A stretch of DNA of 64,000 bases from Ectobius pallidus (GCA_964059195.1 CAXKWD010000003.1:195014174-195078173); one strand, 5' to 3'; shown: positions 1-12,250, numbered from the stretch's first letter. Notes: generated from the letters alone by a model not told the origin. Numbers and translations are program-made.

Positions 1-9
1 AAGCTAAGC

Positions 10-2125
10 TAAACTACATTTTCCCAGATCTCCATTTTTCATAGCCGTAATGCAACGATTCTTTCGTGCATGCTTGTCTGTTGTCTTCCCTAGAATCTGA
101 CAGACTGGATAATCTGTTGTATTAAAAATAATGATAATTATATTCTCATTTTGTTACTTTAAACTTTTAACTTTTAACTTTTAACTTTAAACTGTTACTG
201 TGTCAGTAATATTAACAGGAGACATGTACAGAGTCTACCCGAGCAGGCCTTAAGCTTAGACTACCATCCATTTCGTGTCACAGCACCACTTAGATTTTCA
301 TTGGTCGCATGTTTTAGCATAGCATTAAATAGCATATCATGGCTTTCTGTGTGTGATATCCTAATTTAAAGAGTGGGTTTAGCAACCAAATGCAGCGCAA
401 GAAGTTTGGTTAACCTGACCAAGAACATCATGCTCTTGGGGATTCATGTGAAAATGTAGTACGAAATGCAAGAAAGAATCACATTAAAATTTGAAACACA
501 AAATCATTTTCATTTCACTAAAAACTCATAGATTACTTCCAAAGTCCATATATGGGGGTTCTCTCGCCTGAATTCACGTTACATCTAGCCTTTGTGTTGG
601 AGTCCACTAGTGGATTATTTTCTGAACATTCCTTCGTTCCAGTCAATTTTCTTTGGGAGGACCTAAAAAATAAACATAGTTGTGTTATTATTACAAACTG
701 AGTAATCACTTTTATGAATTCCATTACTGATACATCAAGACTGTATAACTGACTTGTTCGTAGGAACAAGTAATATATGTAATAACAAGCTACTCTATCC
801 GGCGATGTTTGTGTAATTTTTCTGTCCCGGCAAGCATCACACGACATCCATATGTTTTGTACTAAATGTGCAAATATAACTTATTGCTACAACATACAAT
901 ATAATTTTTGTTACAAATGCAAATTCAAACCCCATCCGATAAGGCAAACCTTATGCTCCGGGGCGGTTCATATTCGACATGTTAGCACAAAATATTTTCG
1001 TATATGGGAACGACGATAGTCTGAGCATATTCACAAACATTTCGTCGGAAGAACGGCCTGTGAGAAGCAGATCAAACAAGAAATATGCATTTTGTATGAA
1101 AATAAAAAAAGATGTTACTCAGCTTAAAATATTTAGACATCACACATGTCCATTCCCCATAACGTCTGTTCCAAACCTGTAGATAAATAATATCCTTGTT
1201 AGTAAAAATATTGTAGGAGAGTGACATTTACACGTTGCTAGACAAAGGAGAATCTTTTTTTTTTTTCAATGTGTGAAAAAAGGATCTAAGGAAGAGAGAT
1301 GCTCAAAGGCCTTCTGATGTTGACATCCCTAACAAATTTAAACGTATTTATCGAGCTTCATTAGGGTTCTTTGATCGCTTATACCCAGAGTTTACTTTGT
1401 TATTTGAAACTCCCTTTTGTATCCAATGAAGCCGCTATTTATTATATGCAGCAAGCCATTCATTTTTATCTCATAATTGGATTACATACTTTCTCAAAAA
1501 TCTACTTCTGTAGTCACATTGATAGGAAGAGGATGTAAATGCGTTTTATACCAGGAATGAACACTAGAAAGTAAGAAATATGTACGATTTAATATTGTGT
1601 TGTAATCTATTAGTTACCTAAGGCAATACCGAGAAGGCAGACTACTTATGCGCTTTCCGATGCGCGATTGAGATCGCTGCGCATTTTTCATAATGAATAA
1701 ACATAACGTAATGGATGGAGGTGTCATTCGACTTTCACTTTGCGGTGTTTCTGGGTCGTTACGAACAGTGCTAGTTCATTTTTACACAATTAGACTCATT
1801 TTTACATATTTTAGACAGTGATTTTAAATATTTCTTCAGTTATAAAATGGCGTCATCTAATTTCTACGACGTCCTTCTCAATTAGACGCTTTACATATTA
1901 CATTCTATACGACGCAGCAGACAAATCGGGTCTTCACCACGTGAGTGTGCTTGCACTGGAAGGTGGTACACGTGTTCCACTCATCTTTTTTTTAGGATTT
2001 CACGTTATTCTGGTGACAAGACATTGTAGCTAAGAAACTTATAAGATACTATTTCACTGGCTATAAGACGTTAGCTGAGGCCATACGTTACGTTACGTAA
2101 GGGAGGCAGTCCTAACCTAACACAT
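10..2125. repeat. Repeat module A, copy 1
   Basis: First of four copies of a roughly 2.1-kb non-coding module that begins with taaactacatttt and ends near ggaggcagtcctaacctaacaca. Other copies start at 5574, 15271 and 23619. This copy is the most diverged: it carries about 160 extra bases near 47-204 with short ttttaac repeats, and about 75 extra bases near 877-960 that the others lack. Small open frames in it (for example 979-1182) are not kept in frame between copies, so I read the module as non-coding. Its family is not recognised. Confidence 0.8.
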
Positions 2126-4289
2126 AATTCTACGCATATTAAAATATTCTTATATATATATCGATATAAATCACGCTGGCTACAAGGCTTAATTTCGCCG
2201 AGGCCATTACACTGAATAAGAAGACGGTGTACAGAGCACAGACATATAGAGATGGATCTGTAATGGTGTATGCTGTAATATTGGCGGCAGTGAAGCCACG
2301 TTGATCGGCTGTTATAGTATGGTAATATGGCGGTCCGCGCATCAACGTCAGACATTTGTTATGCAAGATACTTACAAATACAATTTCAAATATGTTTTGA
2401 TGGACTGAAAACGAATTAAATCAGAATAAAAAACAGTAGAGGTAGTACTTTGCAGTCCAGGAATAACCTATGAAAACAGTATAAGTTATTATTGCACTCT
2501 CTTTCCAATTACAGTGGTCCTAATTTTAATGAAAATAATTAGTTAAAAATATATTGCGCAAACTTTCTCGCATATAGGCTATGTGTTAAAAGCTAGCACA
2601 GAAAAAGTTAATTGAAGAGGCAATTATATTTTTAATACGTTTTATGACAGTGATATGTATCTAGAACGGAAGGCATCAGGGCCGATATTTATGTGCAATT
2701 TTTTTATCGTGAAATAATAATAATAATAATAAAATCAGGTAAACTGATACAACAAAATGCCAGAATATTAAAAATCAGTGATAATTGCAAATATGATAGG
2801 CCCAGGCAGAAAAGAAATTATTTTTTTTTTTAGATATCCGAGTTGAACTCCAAAAACAAAATGCGCTGGCAATAATATTAGTGGTGCAATAGGCCTACGA
2901 TTCGCTGACATGTTTGTTTCAAGTTTAAAGCAGGCTTCTAGGTTATGAATGAATAAAAAGTCAATCTGAAATCTGTCAGGAATTACATTAGGTATATTCA
3001 TGCACAGGAACGAATAAGAAAAATACTCACATTAAAATATAATATAGATATTGGCATCTATAGAATGCACAACAGCCTATAATATCAATATCCAACGGCT
3101 AGTTGTGTTTTAAATATTTTATTTACACTATTATTTACAATGACATCATTATGAAGAAATGAATCAATCAAGACGGGCTTGCAAAATCAAATCACGATTG
3201 GCAATTTGTTACGTTATGTTTAATATTATATTGTGGGCCATGCAATAAATAATATTCTAGCGTTTTATATGCATTGCAAAATTAATATTGATATACTTGT
3301 TATTTCGGTACCAGTCAACCGATTAGGTCCAATATCAATAGGCTTCTTCCCATGGACGTTATAAATTCCTATACCATGTTTCATGGAAATCCGATAAAGC
3401 ATGTTTGAGTTATCGCGCATACAGACACACGGACGGACGGACAGACAGACATGTTCCCGTCCCCACACACAATCTCATAAAGTACAACACTGGCACTTAA
3501 TAACAACAATAATAATAATAAAAATCAATTGCGGAGAACGGATATTTTGAGTGGATATAGCCATCAGTCAATATTTTTCTTTGCCTAAGTAAATCATAGT
3601 TAATTAGCTTCATATTTCTCCAGTGGTAGACTTCAGCTGAGTGTTGTAATATATAGTGGTATACAGGCGGAACTTATCAATAACATTCAATAAGTAAATC
3701 ATACATTTGAAAAAATGTCTTCCATTCCCATAACGAAAGAACTCTATTTGAGTTAAGAATATACACAAGAAAGATTAAATATTTTGAGAATCTTAATATT
3801 CGACAGTAAATATCTCTGAAGCAGGTAGCTACCGGTACTGTAAAATCGTCTGACAAGACCAAGATCGCCAAATTTTCGTATAAGCTAGTAGAGAAACTTG
3901 TGTTTTACCGGTATATTTTCTTCCATATTTTATATCCAGTGGTGATAGAATTAGGAGGTAATATTTGTATGACTGTAGTTGCTACTGATATCAATATTAT
4001 TAAACAACGTCAAATTTTATGCCATAAAAAACCTAATTTTAAGCATGTAATTGAAACCAGTACTTAATAATAGTAGTAATGGGGCATGCCTTTCAACGTG
4101 GTTTCAGTAAGTTTCATCAGTGGATGCAAAATTTATAACAGAAAATTGTGAAAGTACACTTTAAACTACCTTCTCGTAACAGTTTCTTATTGAATTGCGT
4201 GTAGTTAAATGGATATCTTATAGTGAGCCAAGATGGCAGCTGAGCGCAAGGCTAGGCTTCACCGCCGAGACCCAGATGCCGGGCTGTGG
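2126..4289. other. Divergent spacer between modules A1 and B1
   Basis: No gene is supported. The AT-rich sequence holds short microsatellites ((aat)n near 2717 and 3510). A stretch at about 3297-3477 read on the minus strand has stacked tgtctgtctgtccgt followed by a gataactcaaa-type sequence; similar text occurs in the Helitron-like repeats near 42330 and 42820, so an old fragment of such a repeat is likely. The other A-to-B interval in the window (17383-22286) is unrelated in sequence. Confidence 0.5.
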
Positions 4290-5573
4290 TACAGAGCCAA
4301 CAAGTGTGTTTTGTCAAAGCTTTCTCCAACGCGGTGCTTTGAGAGTGTTCTACAACTGCCACGTTTGATTAAACTGCAGTGTGTATTTCTTTGTAACCAC
4401 AGATCCGTACGCACGCTTTCAAAATGGGAGGTTGTATAGCAACACAAATAAATAAAAAAAACTTCTATAGTTCAGTAATTCGTTTAAATAATATCTCTGT
4501 AATATAAGACTACTAAGTGTTCCTAAAAATTAGTAATGAAATGAAATGGCTTTTGATAGACTTCTTAAATTGCCCCTTCTTCCCGTAGGCCTATATTAAG
4601 ATTTCTGCATGGTGGTCTAGATATAAATTATAAGAGATATTACGATATTATTTTCTCTCGTAGCTAATAGAGATACTGTATTGCATATAAAATAATGTTA
4701 CTTCGGAGTACTTACCGAACCCATCTTAAAACGTCATTAGACAATATTTTCAGGGAACCTGGAATGTGAAAGACATCATGTAGCATGCTATAATTCCAAT
4801 CTTTAAATGACCACAAAAATTATATCTAAGCCTGTTAGATATATATTCTACAGATGTTTGTCAAATTATACCACTCGAGTTTCCTGTTTATAAATCAGTA
4901 TTAGAATTCAGTCTAGATCATCCATTAAAATACTACAAATTAAACCTAGACTTCTTGGTCAGAGTTCAAATATCTTAAAACAGACTCACGAATCAATACC
5001 CAAGAAAGTAAGTTATAATTCTATTGGGAATATTTTATTTACTTGCTACGCGGGATTAACAAGTGTTTAAGCCCAACGCTGCATTTGACTTATCGTGTGT
5101 ACAGGCCCTACTCTACTTTAATCTCAGATACATATTAAAAGTTTTAGATGTCCTCACAGTGTTAGTAGGAGAACTCCTAATGGACTATAAATCGATATCT
5201 CGTTCTAGCAGATTGAGGTGCCAGAAAAGTGACTCTCCAATTCACTGCACAGCCTGCCTTGAACATTTAAGTTATTCTTCTTTCATAATTGTCAGCAGAA
5301 TGGTGATAACACATAATAGTACATACTTGAGAAACTTAATTCACTTGAAGACTAGTCTAAAAATATTGAACAAACAGTATGATTCTGAAAACCATTAACG
5401 CAACTGATGAAATTTTATGTTTGAATGTTTGGAATAAATGTTGATTGTCTGACAATGTAATCTTGTCAAGTCGGAAAGACAATCACTCAATAAACTACAC
5501 TCTGCCATGCTAAATTTCGCTCTAATTCCGTTTATGTGTGATTGAACATATGGTCAGCAATCGTAAGGTATGC
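4290..5573. repeat. Repeat module B, copy 1 (uninterrupted)
   Basis: Uninterrupted example of module B, running from the ttctccaacgcggtgctttgag region to the cggtcagcaatcgtaaggta-like region just before the next module A. Recognisable copies or parts lie at 8493-8892, 10567-12036, 12251-15270, 22287-23618 and 26509-29218. It serves as the empty-site reference for insertions in the other copies. The 111-codon frame at 5063-5398 is not conserved: copies 3 and 4 share a small deletion (aagcccaacgctgcattt reduced to aagcattt) that shifts it, so it is treated as non-coding. Confidence 0.82.
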
Positions 5574-7138
5574 TAAACTACATTTTCTCAGATCTCCAGT
5601 ATTCATAGCTGTGTCAGTAATATTAACAGGAGACATCTAAAGAGTCTACCCAAGCAGGCCGTAAACTTACCATCCATTTCGTGTCACAGCACTACTTAAA
5701 TGGCCTTAGGTAGCCTTTTTTTAAAGAGTGAATTTAGCAACCAAATGCGGCGTAAGAAGTTTGGTCTTAATGTGACCATGCCAAGAACATTTTGCTCTTG
5801 GAGATTCATGTGAAAATGTAATAGGAAATCCAGAAAGAATGACATTAAAATTTGAAACACAAAATCATTTCACTAAAAACTCATAGATTATTCCGAAGTC
5901 CATATAAGGGGGTTCTCTCGTCTGAATTCACGTTACATCTAGCTTGTGTATTTGAGCCCACTAGTGGATTGTTTTCTGAGCATTCCTTCCTTCCAGTCAA
6001 TTTTCATTGAGAGGACCTAAAAATAAACATAGTTGTGTTATTATTACAAACTGAGTAATCACTTTTATGAATTCCATTACTGATACAACAAGACTGTATA
6101 ATTGACTTGTTCGTAGGAACAAGTAATATATGTAATAACAAGCTACTCTATCCGGCGATGTTTTTTAATTTTTCTGTCCCGGCAAGCATCACACCACTTC
6201 GATATGTTTTGTACTAAATGTGCAAATATAACTTATTCGGCATGTTAGCACAAAATATTTTCGTTCATGGGAACTACGATGTCGGGAGCATATTGACAAA
6301 CATTTCGTCGGAAAGAACGGCCTGTGAGAAGCAGATCAAACAAGAAATATGCATTCTGTATGAAAATAAAAAAAGGTGTTACTCAGCTTATAATATTTAG
6401 ACATTACACATGTCCATTCCTCATAACGTCTGTTCCATAAATAATATTCTTGTTATTAGTATAAATATTGTAGGAGAGTGACATTTACTCGTTGCTAGGC
6501 AAAAGAGAATCTTTGTTTCAATGTGTGAAAAAAGGATCTAAGGAACAGAGATGCTCAAAGACCTTCTGATGTTGACATCCCAAACAAATTTAAACATATT
6601 TATCGCCCTTCATTAGGGTTCTTTGATCGCTTATACCCAGAGTTTACTTTGTTACATCTTGAAACTCTCTTTTCTAACCAATGAAGCCACTATTTATTAT
6701 TTGCAGCAAGGTATTCATTTTTATCTCATAATTGGATTACATAGTTTCTAAAAAAACACTACTTCTGTAGTCACATTGATAGGAAGTGCATGTAAATGCG
6801 ATTTATACGAGGATTTAACACTAGAAAGTAAGAAATATGTACGATTTACTATTGTGTTGTAATCTATTAGTGACCTAAGGCAATACCGAGAAGATAGACT
6901 ACTTATGCGCTTTCCGATGCGCGATTGAGATCACTGCGCGTTTATCATGATGATTAAACATAACGTAATGGATGGAGGTGTCATTCGACTTTCAGCTTGC
7001 GGTGCGTCTGGGTCGTTTCGTACGGTGCTAGTTCATTTTTACACACTTAGACTCATTTTTACATATTTTAGGCAGTGATTTTAAATATTTCTTCAGTTAT
7101 AAAATGGCGTCATCTAATTTCTACGACGTCCTTCTCAA
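5574..7138. repeat. Repeat module A, copy 2 (3' end replaced by LINE)
   Basis: Nearly identical to copy 4 (23619-25182) at a constant offset of 18,044 bp from at least 6218 onward. Sequence matches module A until ...ctacgacgtccttctcaag, where the other copies continue into tagacgctttacat and this one switches to LINE sequence. The rest of A, the spacer and the first 200 or so bases of B are missing here. Confidence 0.85.
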
Positions 7139-8470
7139 GTCCTATTTCAATAGTACCAACATTTGGAAAATTTTTTGAAACTCTAATCAATGAGCAATTG
7201 AAAAGATATTTTGAAATAAATAATCTTTTGTCAAATTCTCAATTTGGATTTCATGCAGGTCTAACCACTATTAATGCAATAAGTGACTTTGTCAAATATG
7301 TTTTAGATGGTTTCGAGCATAGCCTTCATACCAATGCCGTCCTTTGTGATCTGAGTAAGGCGTTTGACACGGTTCATCGCAATACCATGGCTCATAAGTT
7401 GGGATGTTACGGTGTTAATGGAATGGAGTTAAAAACTCTTATATCATGCTTGTCAAGCCGAAAACAGGTGGTTCAGGTTGGCACTAAAAGATCTGATATT
7501 AAGGTTGTGAATTATGGTGTGCCCCAAGGATCCGTTCTTGGACCTATGTTATTTTTAATTTATATCAATGACTTGTCAGTTAATATGCCATGTAAATCTT
7601 TGTTATATGCTGACGACACATGCTTTCTAAATAGTAGTAAATGTCCCAATGAATTAGACAGTTTAGTTCAAGCCACATTGACGCAATGAAAGAAATGGTT
7701 TGAGGCCAATCAATTGTTTTTAAATGCTGGAAAAGCTCAGACTATCACTTTTAATATAAAAGGCAACAATGAAAATAATGTAAAATTACTTGGTATATAT
7801 CTTGACTCCAGGTTAAATTGGGAAATTCATATTGACCATTTAAGTATTCGACTGAGTAGAGTACTATATCTGCTCAGAAGCTTAAGAACTCATCTACCTG
7901 CACATAGTATTAAAATGTCTTACTGTGCATATTTTCAGACCATAATTAAATATGGCATTATCCTTTGGGGGAAATTGTTCAAAAATTGATAATATTTTGA
8001 AGATTCAAAAAAGAGCTGTGCGAATCTTAACTGGTGCTGAATGTACTGCCCACTGTATACCAAAATTTAAGGAATTACGGATTATGACAGTAACTAATCT
8101 TTACATTTTTGAATTACTTCTGCACATGAAACCAAATTATAATTCTGAGGTCATCAGATCATCTGTTCACCCATACCCAACTAGAAATGCTTATCTGCTG
8201 GATCTCCCCATACACAGACTGTCCAAGACTGCTACAAGTTTCAATTATGTGGGTATTAGACTCATCAATGCACTTCCTGAAAGAATTATAAATACATCTT
8301 TTAATTATTTTAGGAAAAAATTTAAAAATATGCTCATTTGCAATCCTCTGTATAATCTTGAAGAGTTTTTTACTTTAGACTTTAGCAGTCTTTTAGTTTT
8401 ATGTATTGTTACTAATTATTTATTTTATATTTTGACCTGGCCAATTATACGGTACTTAACGGCTCAATAA
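7139..8470 (+). pseudogene. CR1/Jockey-type non-LTR reverse transcriptase, 5'-truncated, broken (copy 1)
   Basis: This is the C-terminal half of a LINE ORF2 reverse transcriptase, which would copy its own RNA at the target site. Reading from 7139 it shows RT motifs in order: SPISIVPTFGK, NSQFGF, CDLSKAFDTVH, VPQGSVLGPMLF, LLYADDTCF (the catalytic YADD box), then the thumb with LLGIYLDSRLNWE and a KRAVRIL tail region. The endonuclease and N-terminal RT are absent. It is dead: an in-frame TGA at 7687-7689 and a frameshift at about 7968-7972 in a run of five Gs, after which the correct frame continues to 8470. The first 21 codons of the apparent open frame (7075-7138) come from module A. The 3' end is followed by aataaac and (att)n, a typical simple-repeat LINE tail. 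The twin copy at 25183 shares both lesions. The clade is not settled. Confidence 0.85.
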
Positions 8471-8496
8471 ACATTATTATTATTATTATTATTATT
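8471..8496 (+). repeat. (ATT)n tail of the LINE
   Basis: An aataaac followed by about eight att repeats closes the LINE before module B text resumes. The twin copy lacks this tail because a 62-bp deletion between two ggct tetramers (8461-8464 and 8523-8526) removed it. Confidence 0.8.
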
Positions 8497-8892
8497 CCTA
8501 AAATCTAGTCATGAAATGAAATGGCTTTTGATAGACTTCTTAAATTGCCCTTTCTTCTCGTAGGCCTATATAATGATTTATGCATGGTGGTCTAGATATA
8601 AATTATAAGAGATATTACGATATTATATTCTCTCGTAGCTAATAGAGATACTGTTTTATATAGGCCTACATAGTATTGCATATAAAATAATATGTCACTT
8701 CGGTGTACTTACTGAATCCATTAGAGAATTAGAATAGAGAATATTTTCACGGAACCTGGAATGTGAAAGACATCATGTAGCGTGCTTTTATTCAAATCTT
8801 TAAATGACCACAAAAATTATATCTAAGCCTGTTAAATAGGTATTCTACACATTTTTGGTAAATTATACCACTCGAGTTTCCTGTTTATAAAT
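8493..8892. repeat. Partial module B (between LINE and Penelope-like element)
   Basis: Matches module B from tattcctaaaat to ctgtttataaat, then switches to a Penelope-like insertion. Module B restarts from an earlier point at 10567, so the two B parts overlap in content and are not one split copy. Confidence 0.75.
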
Positions 8893-8902
8893 TGAAATTA
8901 AA

Positions 8903-9185
8903 AAAGGAGAACAATAGAATAAACTTCAGGCTTTTTAGGAAGGATACATACACTGATACAGTAATTCGTAACAATTCTAACCACCCATTTTCACAGAAAA
9001 TGTCAGCTTTCAATTCCATGATTTAGAGACTTCTAAAAATCCCTATGAACAGGAAAAACTACAACCAAGAGTTAAAAACCATATTACAAATAGCTAATAA
9101 CAATGGTTATAATAATAACACAATTTTCAACCTAATCAAGAAACAAAAAGATAAAAAAGTGAAAAACATAATAAAACCACAACTT
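8903..9185 (+). pseudogene. PLE reverse-transcriptase thumb remnant
   Basis: Conceptual translation gives a stretch beginning INFRLFRKDTYTDTVI and continuing through NSNHPFSQKMSAFNSMI, the usual region after the catalytic RT core in Penelope-like proteins (a Y/F-R-K-x-T-x-T-D segment followed by a conserved H-P). A stop codon interrupts it near 9023 and another separates it from the nuclease frame. No catalytic YADD box is present, so only the end of the RT survives. Confidence 0.65.
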
Positions 9186-9607
9186 TGATTCCCCCTAACA
9201 AAACAAATGACAATAAAACAATCACGTACACTGATAATAGAATACACAGAATCACAAATCACTCTAAAAAAGACTTTAAAGTTACATTTAGAACAAATAA
9301 CAACATCAAAACTAAATTATACAATACTAGTACACAAAAAACAGATAAATTTGCAAAATATGGAATATATAAGTTGGAGTGTAATGACTGTAAAAAGGTA
9401 TACATAGGCCAAACGGGGAGACAATTTAGGCAAAGATTCAAAGAACATCAAGCCGACTATAAACACATGAAAAGGAAATCAGCATACGCGAAACACTTGC
9501 TAGATGAAAAACATACAAATACACACATACAACAGGCAATGTCAATATTACATATAGAAAAGAAAGGGAAAAAACTAGACACACTCGAAAATTTAGAAAT
9601 TTACTAA
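9185..9607 (+). CDS. GIY-YIG endonuclease domain of a Penelope-like element (fragment)
   Basis: A 140-codon open frame encodes the PLE nuclease. GIYKLECNDCKKVYIGQTGR (about residues 59-78) carries the GIY...YIG signature with the CxxC pair typical of PLE nucleases, followed by the R-x-RFKEH helix, then a LLDEKHTNTH segment and a DTLENLEIY glutamate motif near the end. These match the order seen in Penelope proteins. In active elements this nuclease cuts target DNA to prime reverse transcription. It is the C-terminal domain of a larger RT-EN protein, so the ATG at 9185 is not the native start. Sequence past the stop still resembles the family's C-terminal tail. Confidence 0.85.
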   Translation: MIPPNKTNDNKTITYTDNRIHRITNHSKKDFKVTFRTNNNIKTKLYNTSTQKTDKFAKYGIYKLECNDCKKVYIGQTGRQFRQRFKEHQADYKHMKRKSAYAKHLLDEKHTNTHIQQAMSILHIEKKGKKLDTLENLEIY

Positions 9608-9833
9608 CACAGGAAGGAGATAATCAATAATGACATCATACAACATAATCCCCTCTATGATATACTAGTGAACACACCCACATATAATAAACAGACTAAC
9701 ACGCCTCCGTTCACGTCAGTACAACACGAATAGCAGTGCTATTAGTACTCAATCCAGGTAAGATACCTCAAAATAATATGTTAGCTTATGTCTTATTTAC
9801 AGTAACCTAATTCGTTTCTTATTTACTTCTAAG

Positions 9834-9863
9834 CTGATGATGACTGAATAGTCGAAATGCATC
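9834..9863 (+). ncRNA. Hammerhead-ribozyme-like motif in the PLE 3' region
   Basis: The core boxes are CTGATGA (9834-9840) and GAAA (9854-9857). Between them GACT (9842-9845) pairs with AGTC (9850-9853) around a GAAT loop, leaving T9841 unpaired. After GAAA comes the self-complementary TGCA (9858-9861) and TC (9862-9863), the expected cleavage site. AAG just before the core can pair with CTT at 9864-9866 to start stem I. PLE hammerheads are known for a minimal palindromic stem III, as here. Self-cleavage is an inference. Confidence 0.6.
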
Positions 9864-11431
9864 CTTCATAAAGAAAACTAGGAGATACGCTTGCAAATTC
9901 CACAGAAGAACGTGAGTGTAAGATCACAATACACACAGCACACAAACATAAGTGAATAAACGTCAGAGCTAAGGATTTCTCCAAAATAAGAAGATTAAAT
10001 AAGTGAGTAATAAAAACATTCAGTGGTGTACATACTTGTACGATAAAGAACATAGACAGAAGCATCCAGCTAAAAAGAAAAAAAAAAGATTCTCGTTGAC
10101 TTAACACTGTTCAAAAGAGAGACTAACACACGATCTAATAATTTTTATGTATAATAGCTGTTTTTAACAATGGTATTATAATATAATTAATGTTTTTTAA
10201 TCATTGACTTGAGATATTGTTATCTCATATTTAAAAAACATGACTGCTTTTAGCAATTTTATCGCAATAATATTAATGTTTTTATCATAGACTTGAGATA
10301 TTGTTGTCTCAATTTTAAAATCTGTCAAATCATAATTTATAATTATATTTTAGTCTCTTTGTTTTTATAATATGATGTAAAAATATGTTTTTACTGTATG
10401 CTGTCAACAGAATATATCAAAATATTTCTGTAATATTAATTATAGCGTACTTTTAATGGCCATAGCATTCGTATCTCCAGTAATTTGTAAGTCTATAAGG
10501 GTTCAAGGTGGAATATTTATCACATGCAAAATAGTCACCCTTATAGGAAAATAAAGTTTTTAAACATTCTATAGTTTTGTAATTCGTTTAAATAATATCT
10601 CTGTAATATAAGACTACTACTAAGTATTCCTAAAATTTAGTCATGAAATGAAATGGCTTTTGATAGACTTCTTAAATTGTCCCTTCTTCCCGTAGGCCTA
10701 TATAATGATTTCTGCATGGTGGTCTAGATATAAATTATAAGAGATATTACGATATTATTTTCTATCGTAGCTAATAGAGATGCTGTTTTATATACATTGT
10801 ATGGCATATAAAATAATGTTACTTCGGAGTACTTACCGAACCCATCTTAGAACGTCATTAGAGAATATTTTCACGGAACCTGGAATGTGATAGACATGAT
10901 GTAGCATGCTATTATTCCAATCTTTAAATGACCACAAAAATTATATCTAAGCCTGTTAGATATATATTCTACAGATTTTTGTCAAATTATACCACTCGAG
11001 TTTCCTGTTTATAAATCAGTATTAGAATTCAGTCTAGATCATCCATTAAAATACTACAAATTAAACCTAGACGTCTTGGTCAGAGTTCAAATATCTTAAA
11101 ACAGACTCACGAATCAATACCCAAGAAAGTAAGTTATAATTCTATTGGGAATATTTTATTTACTTGCAACGCGGGATTAACAAGTGTTTAAGCCCAACGC
11201 TGCATTTGACTTATCGTGTGTACAGGCCCTACTCTACTTTAATCTCAGATACATATTAAAAGTTTTAGATGTCCTCACAGTGTTAGCAGGAGAACTCCTA
11301 ATGGACTATAAATCGATATCTCGTTCTAGCAGATTGAAGTGCCAGAAAAGTGACTCTCCAATTCACTGCACAGCCTGCCTTGAACATTTAAGTTATTCTT
11401 CTTTCATAATTGTCAGCAGAATGGTGATAAC

Positions 11432-11915
11432 CAGACTTTAAAACTTAGTGCCCGAACCCACAGAGGGAGTTGATACCGGTTACCAACAACCTGAGTATAG
11501 GGGGTGGAGGGTGATTGCGTAGGCTGATAAGACAGTCATTGATAGTAGTACTGAGAAGTGAATGCTCTCGTAGTACGGTGCATCTCAAATTGGTCAACAG
11601 TGTACCTTGTCATTGTGCGTGTTTAAATTTATAATATGTGTTCGGCATCCCGAAAGTAAAGTGTACTGAAACGCAAACATATATTGAAACATTTGGGAGG
11701 GACTATTATACACAAACAGGAGAAAGTATCGTTTTGCACGATTGTAATGTGAGTTTAGATAATGAGAAGTTATTTTGTGGTCTTCCTATATCTGTATTAC
11801 GGCTTGTTTACTATCACGTGAACTAGCATATGGTAGCTAGGGCATACGCCGAGCAAAGTCTGTACAGTACGGTTGCTGTTAACATATTCGATCGGGCACT
11901 AAGTTTTAAAGCCTG
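11432..11915 (+). mobile_element. Non-autonomous hAT-type DNA transposon
   Basis: This 484-bp insertion is flanked by the 8-bp direct repeat gtgataac (11424-11431 and 11916-11923); the uninterrupted module B copies have one gtgataac here. The terminal inverted repeats start CAGACTTTAAAACTTAGTGC on the left and CAGGCTTTAAAACTTAGTGC on the right, 24 bp with one mismatch. An 8-bp duplication with CAG/CTG ends is the hAT signature. It lacks a transposase core. Confidence 0.92.
11638..11826 (+). CDS. N-terminal hAT/CGGBP1-like BED-type fragment
   Basis: A 62-codon frame (with an ATT or upstream start) lies inside the hAT element. Its middle part, roughly YIETFGRDYYTQTGESIVL then HDCNVSLDNEKLFC, resembles the N-terminal DNA-binding region of CGGBP1 and related hAT-derived proteins, where a short basic lead is followed by a degenerate BED/C2H2 motif. 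The usual second half of the zinc site is missing and the rest of the transposase is deleted. The likeness is weak because the fragment is short. Confidence 0.4.
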   Translation: MFGIPKVKCTETQTYIETFGRDYYTQTGESIVLHDCNVSLDNEKLFCGLPISVLRLVYYHVN

Positions 11916-12250
11916 GTGATAACACATAATAGTACATACTTGAGAAACTTAATTCACTTGAAGACTAGTCTAAAAATATTGAACAAACAGTATGATTCTG
12001 AAAACCATTAACGCAACTGATGAAATTTTATGTTTGTCTTGAGTGAGTATAATATTATAGGCAATGTTGAGGTTATGAATGCTAACAAATTTCCAAATTC
12101 CATGTCCCCCCACCATATCGAGCTGTTTGACATGGCCAACTACAACTGTGGATAACAACAGTATCATGGACGATGAACGCCGGTAGACAAACCACCCCTA
12201 CGACGATGATCGCTGACCTCGGCGGCCATCGCTGGCGATGACCGCCGTAG

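Larger units (their letters stand above)
8893..10566 (+). mobile_element. Penelope-like element (PLE), 5'-truncated
   Basis: Bounded by module B sequence on both sides. It holds, in order, a decayed RT thumb (8893-9180), a GIY-YIG endonuclease (9185-9607), a 3' untranslated region with a hammerhead-like motif (9834-9863), and an AT-rich tail with a tandem duplication of about 84 bp (near 10200-10325, marked by two copies of gacttgagatattgtt). PLEs are retroelements whose RT is fused to a GIY-YIG nuclease and whose terminal repeats often encode hammerhead ribozymes. The core RT domain is missing. Confidence 0.8.
10567..12036. repeat. Repeat module B, copy 2 (interrupted by a hAT element)
   Basis: Starts at ttctatagttttgtaattcg and follows copy 1 closely until gaaattttatgtttg at about 12036. 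The hAT element at 11432-11915 is inserted in it. About 210 bp of other sequence (12037-12250, with a short CG-rich patch near 12160-12245) separates it from copy 3. Confidence 0.82.

Noticed and set aside
979..1182. Short frame in module A, repeated at 6218 and 24262
   Set aside because: Identity between copies is explained by recent duplication; older copies break it and no domain is visible.
5063..5398. 111-codon frame in module B (also 11184-11441, 23171-23368)
   Set aside because: The frame is shifted by a small deletion in sister copies and shows no codon-level constraint; treated as non-coding.
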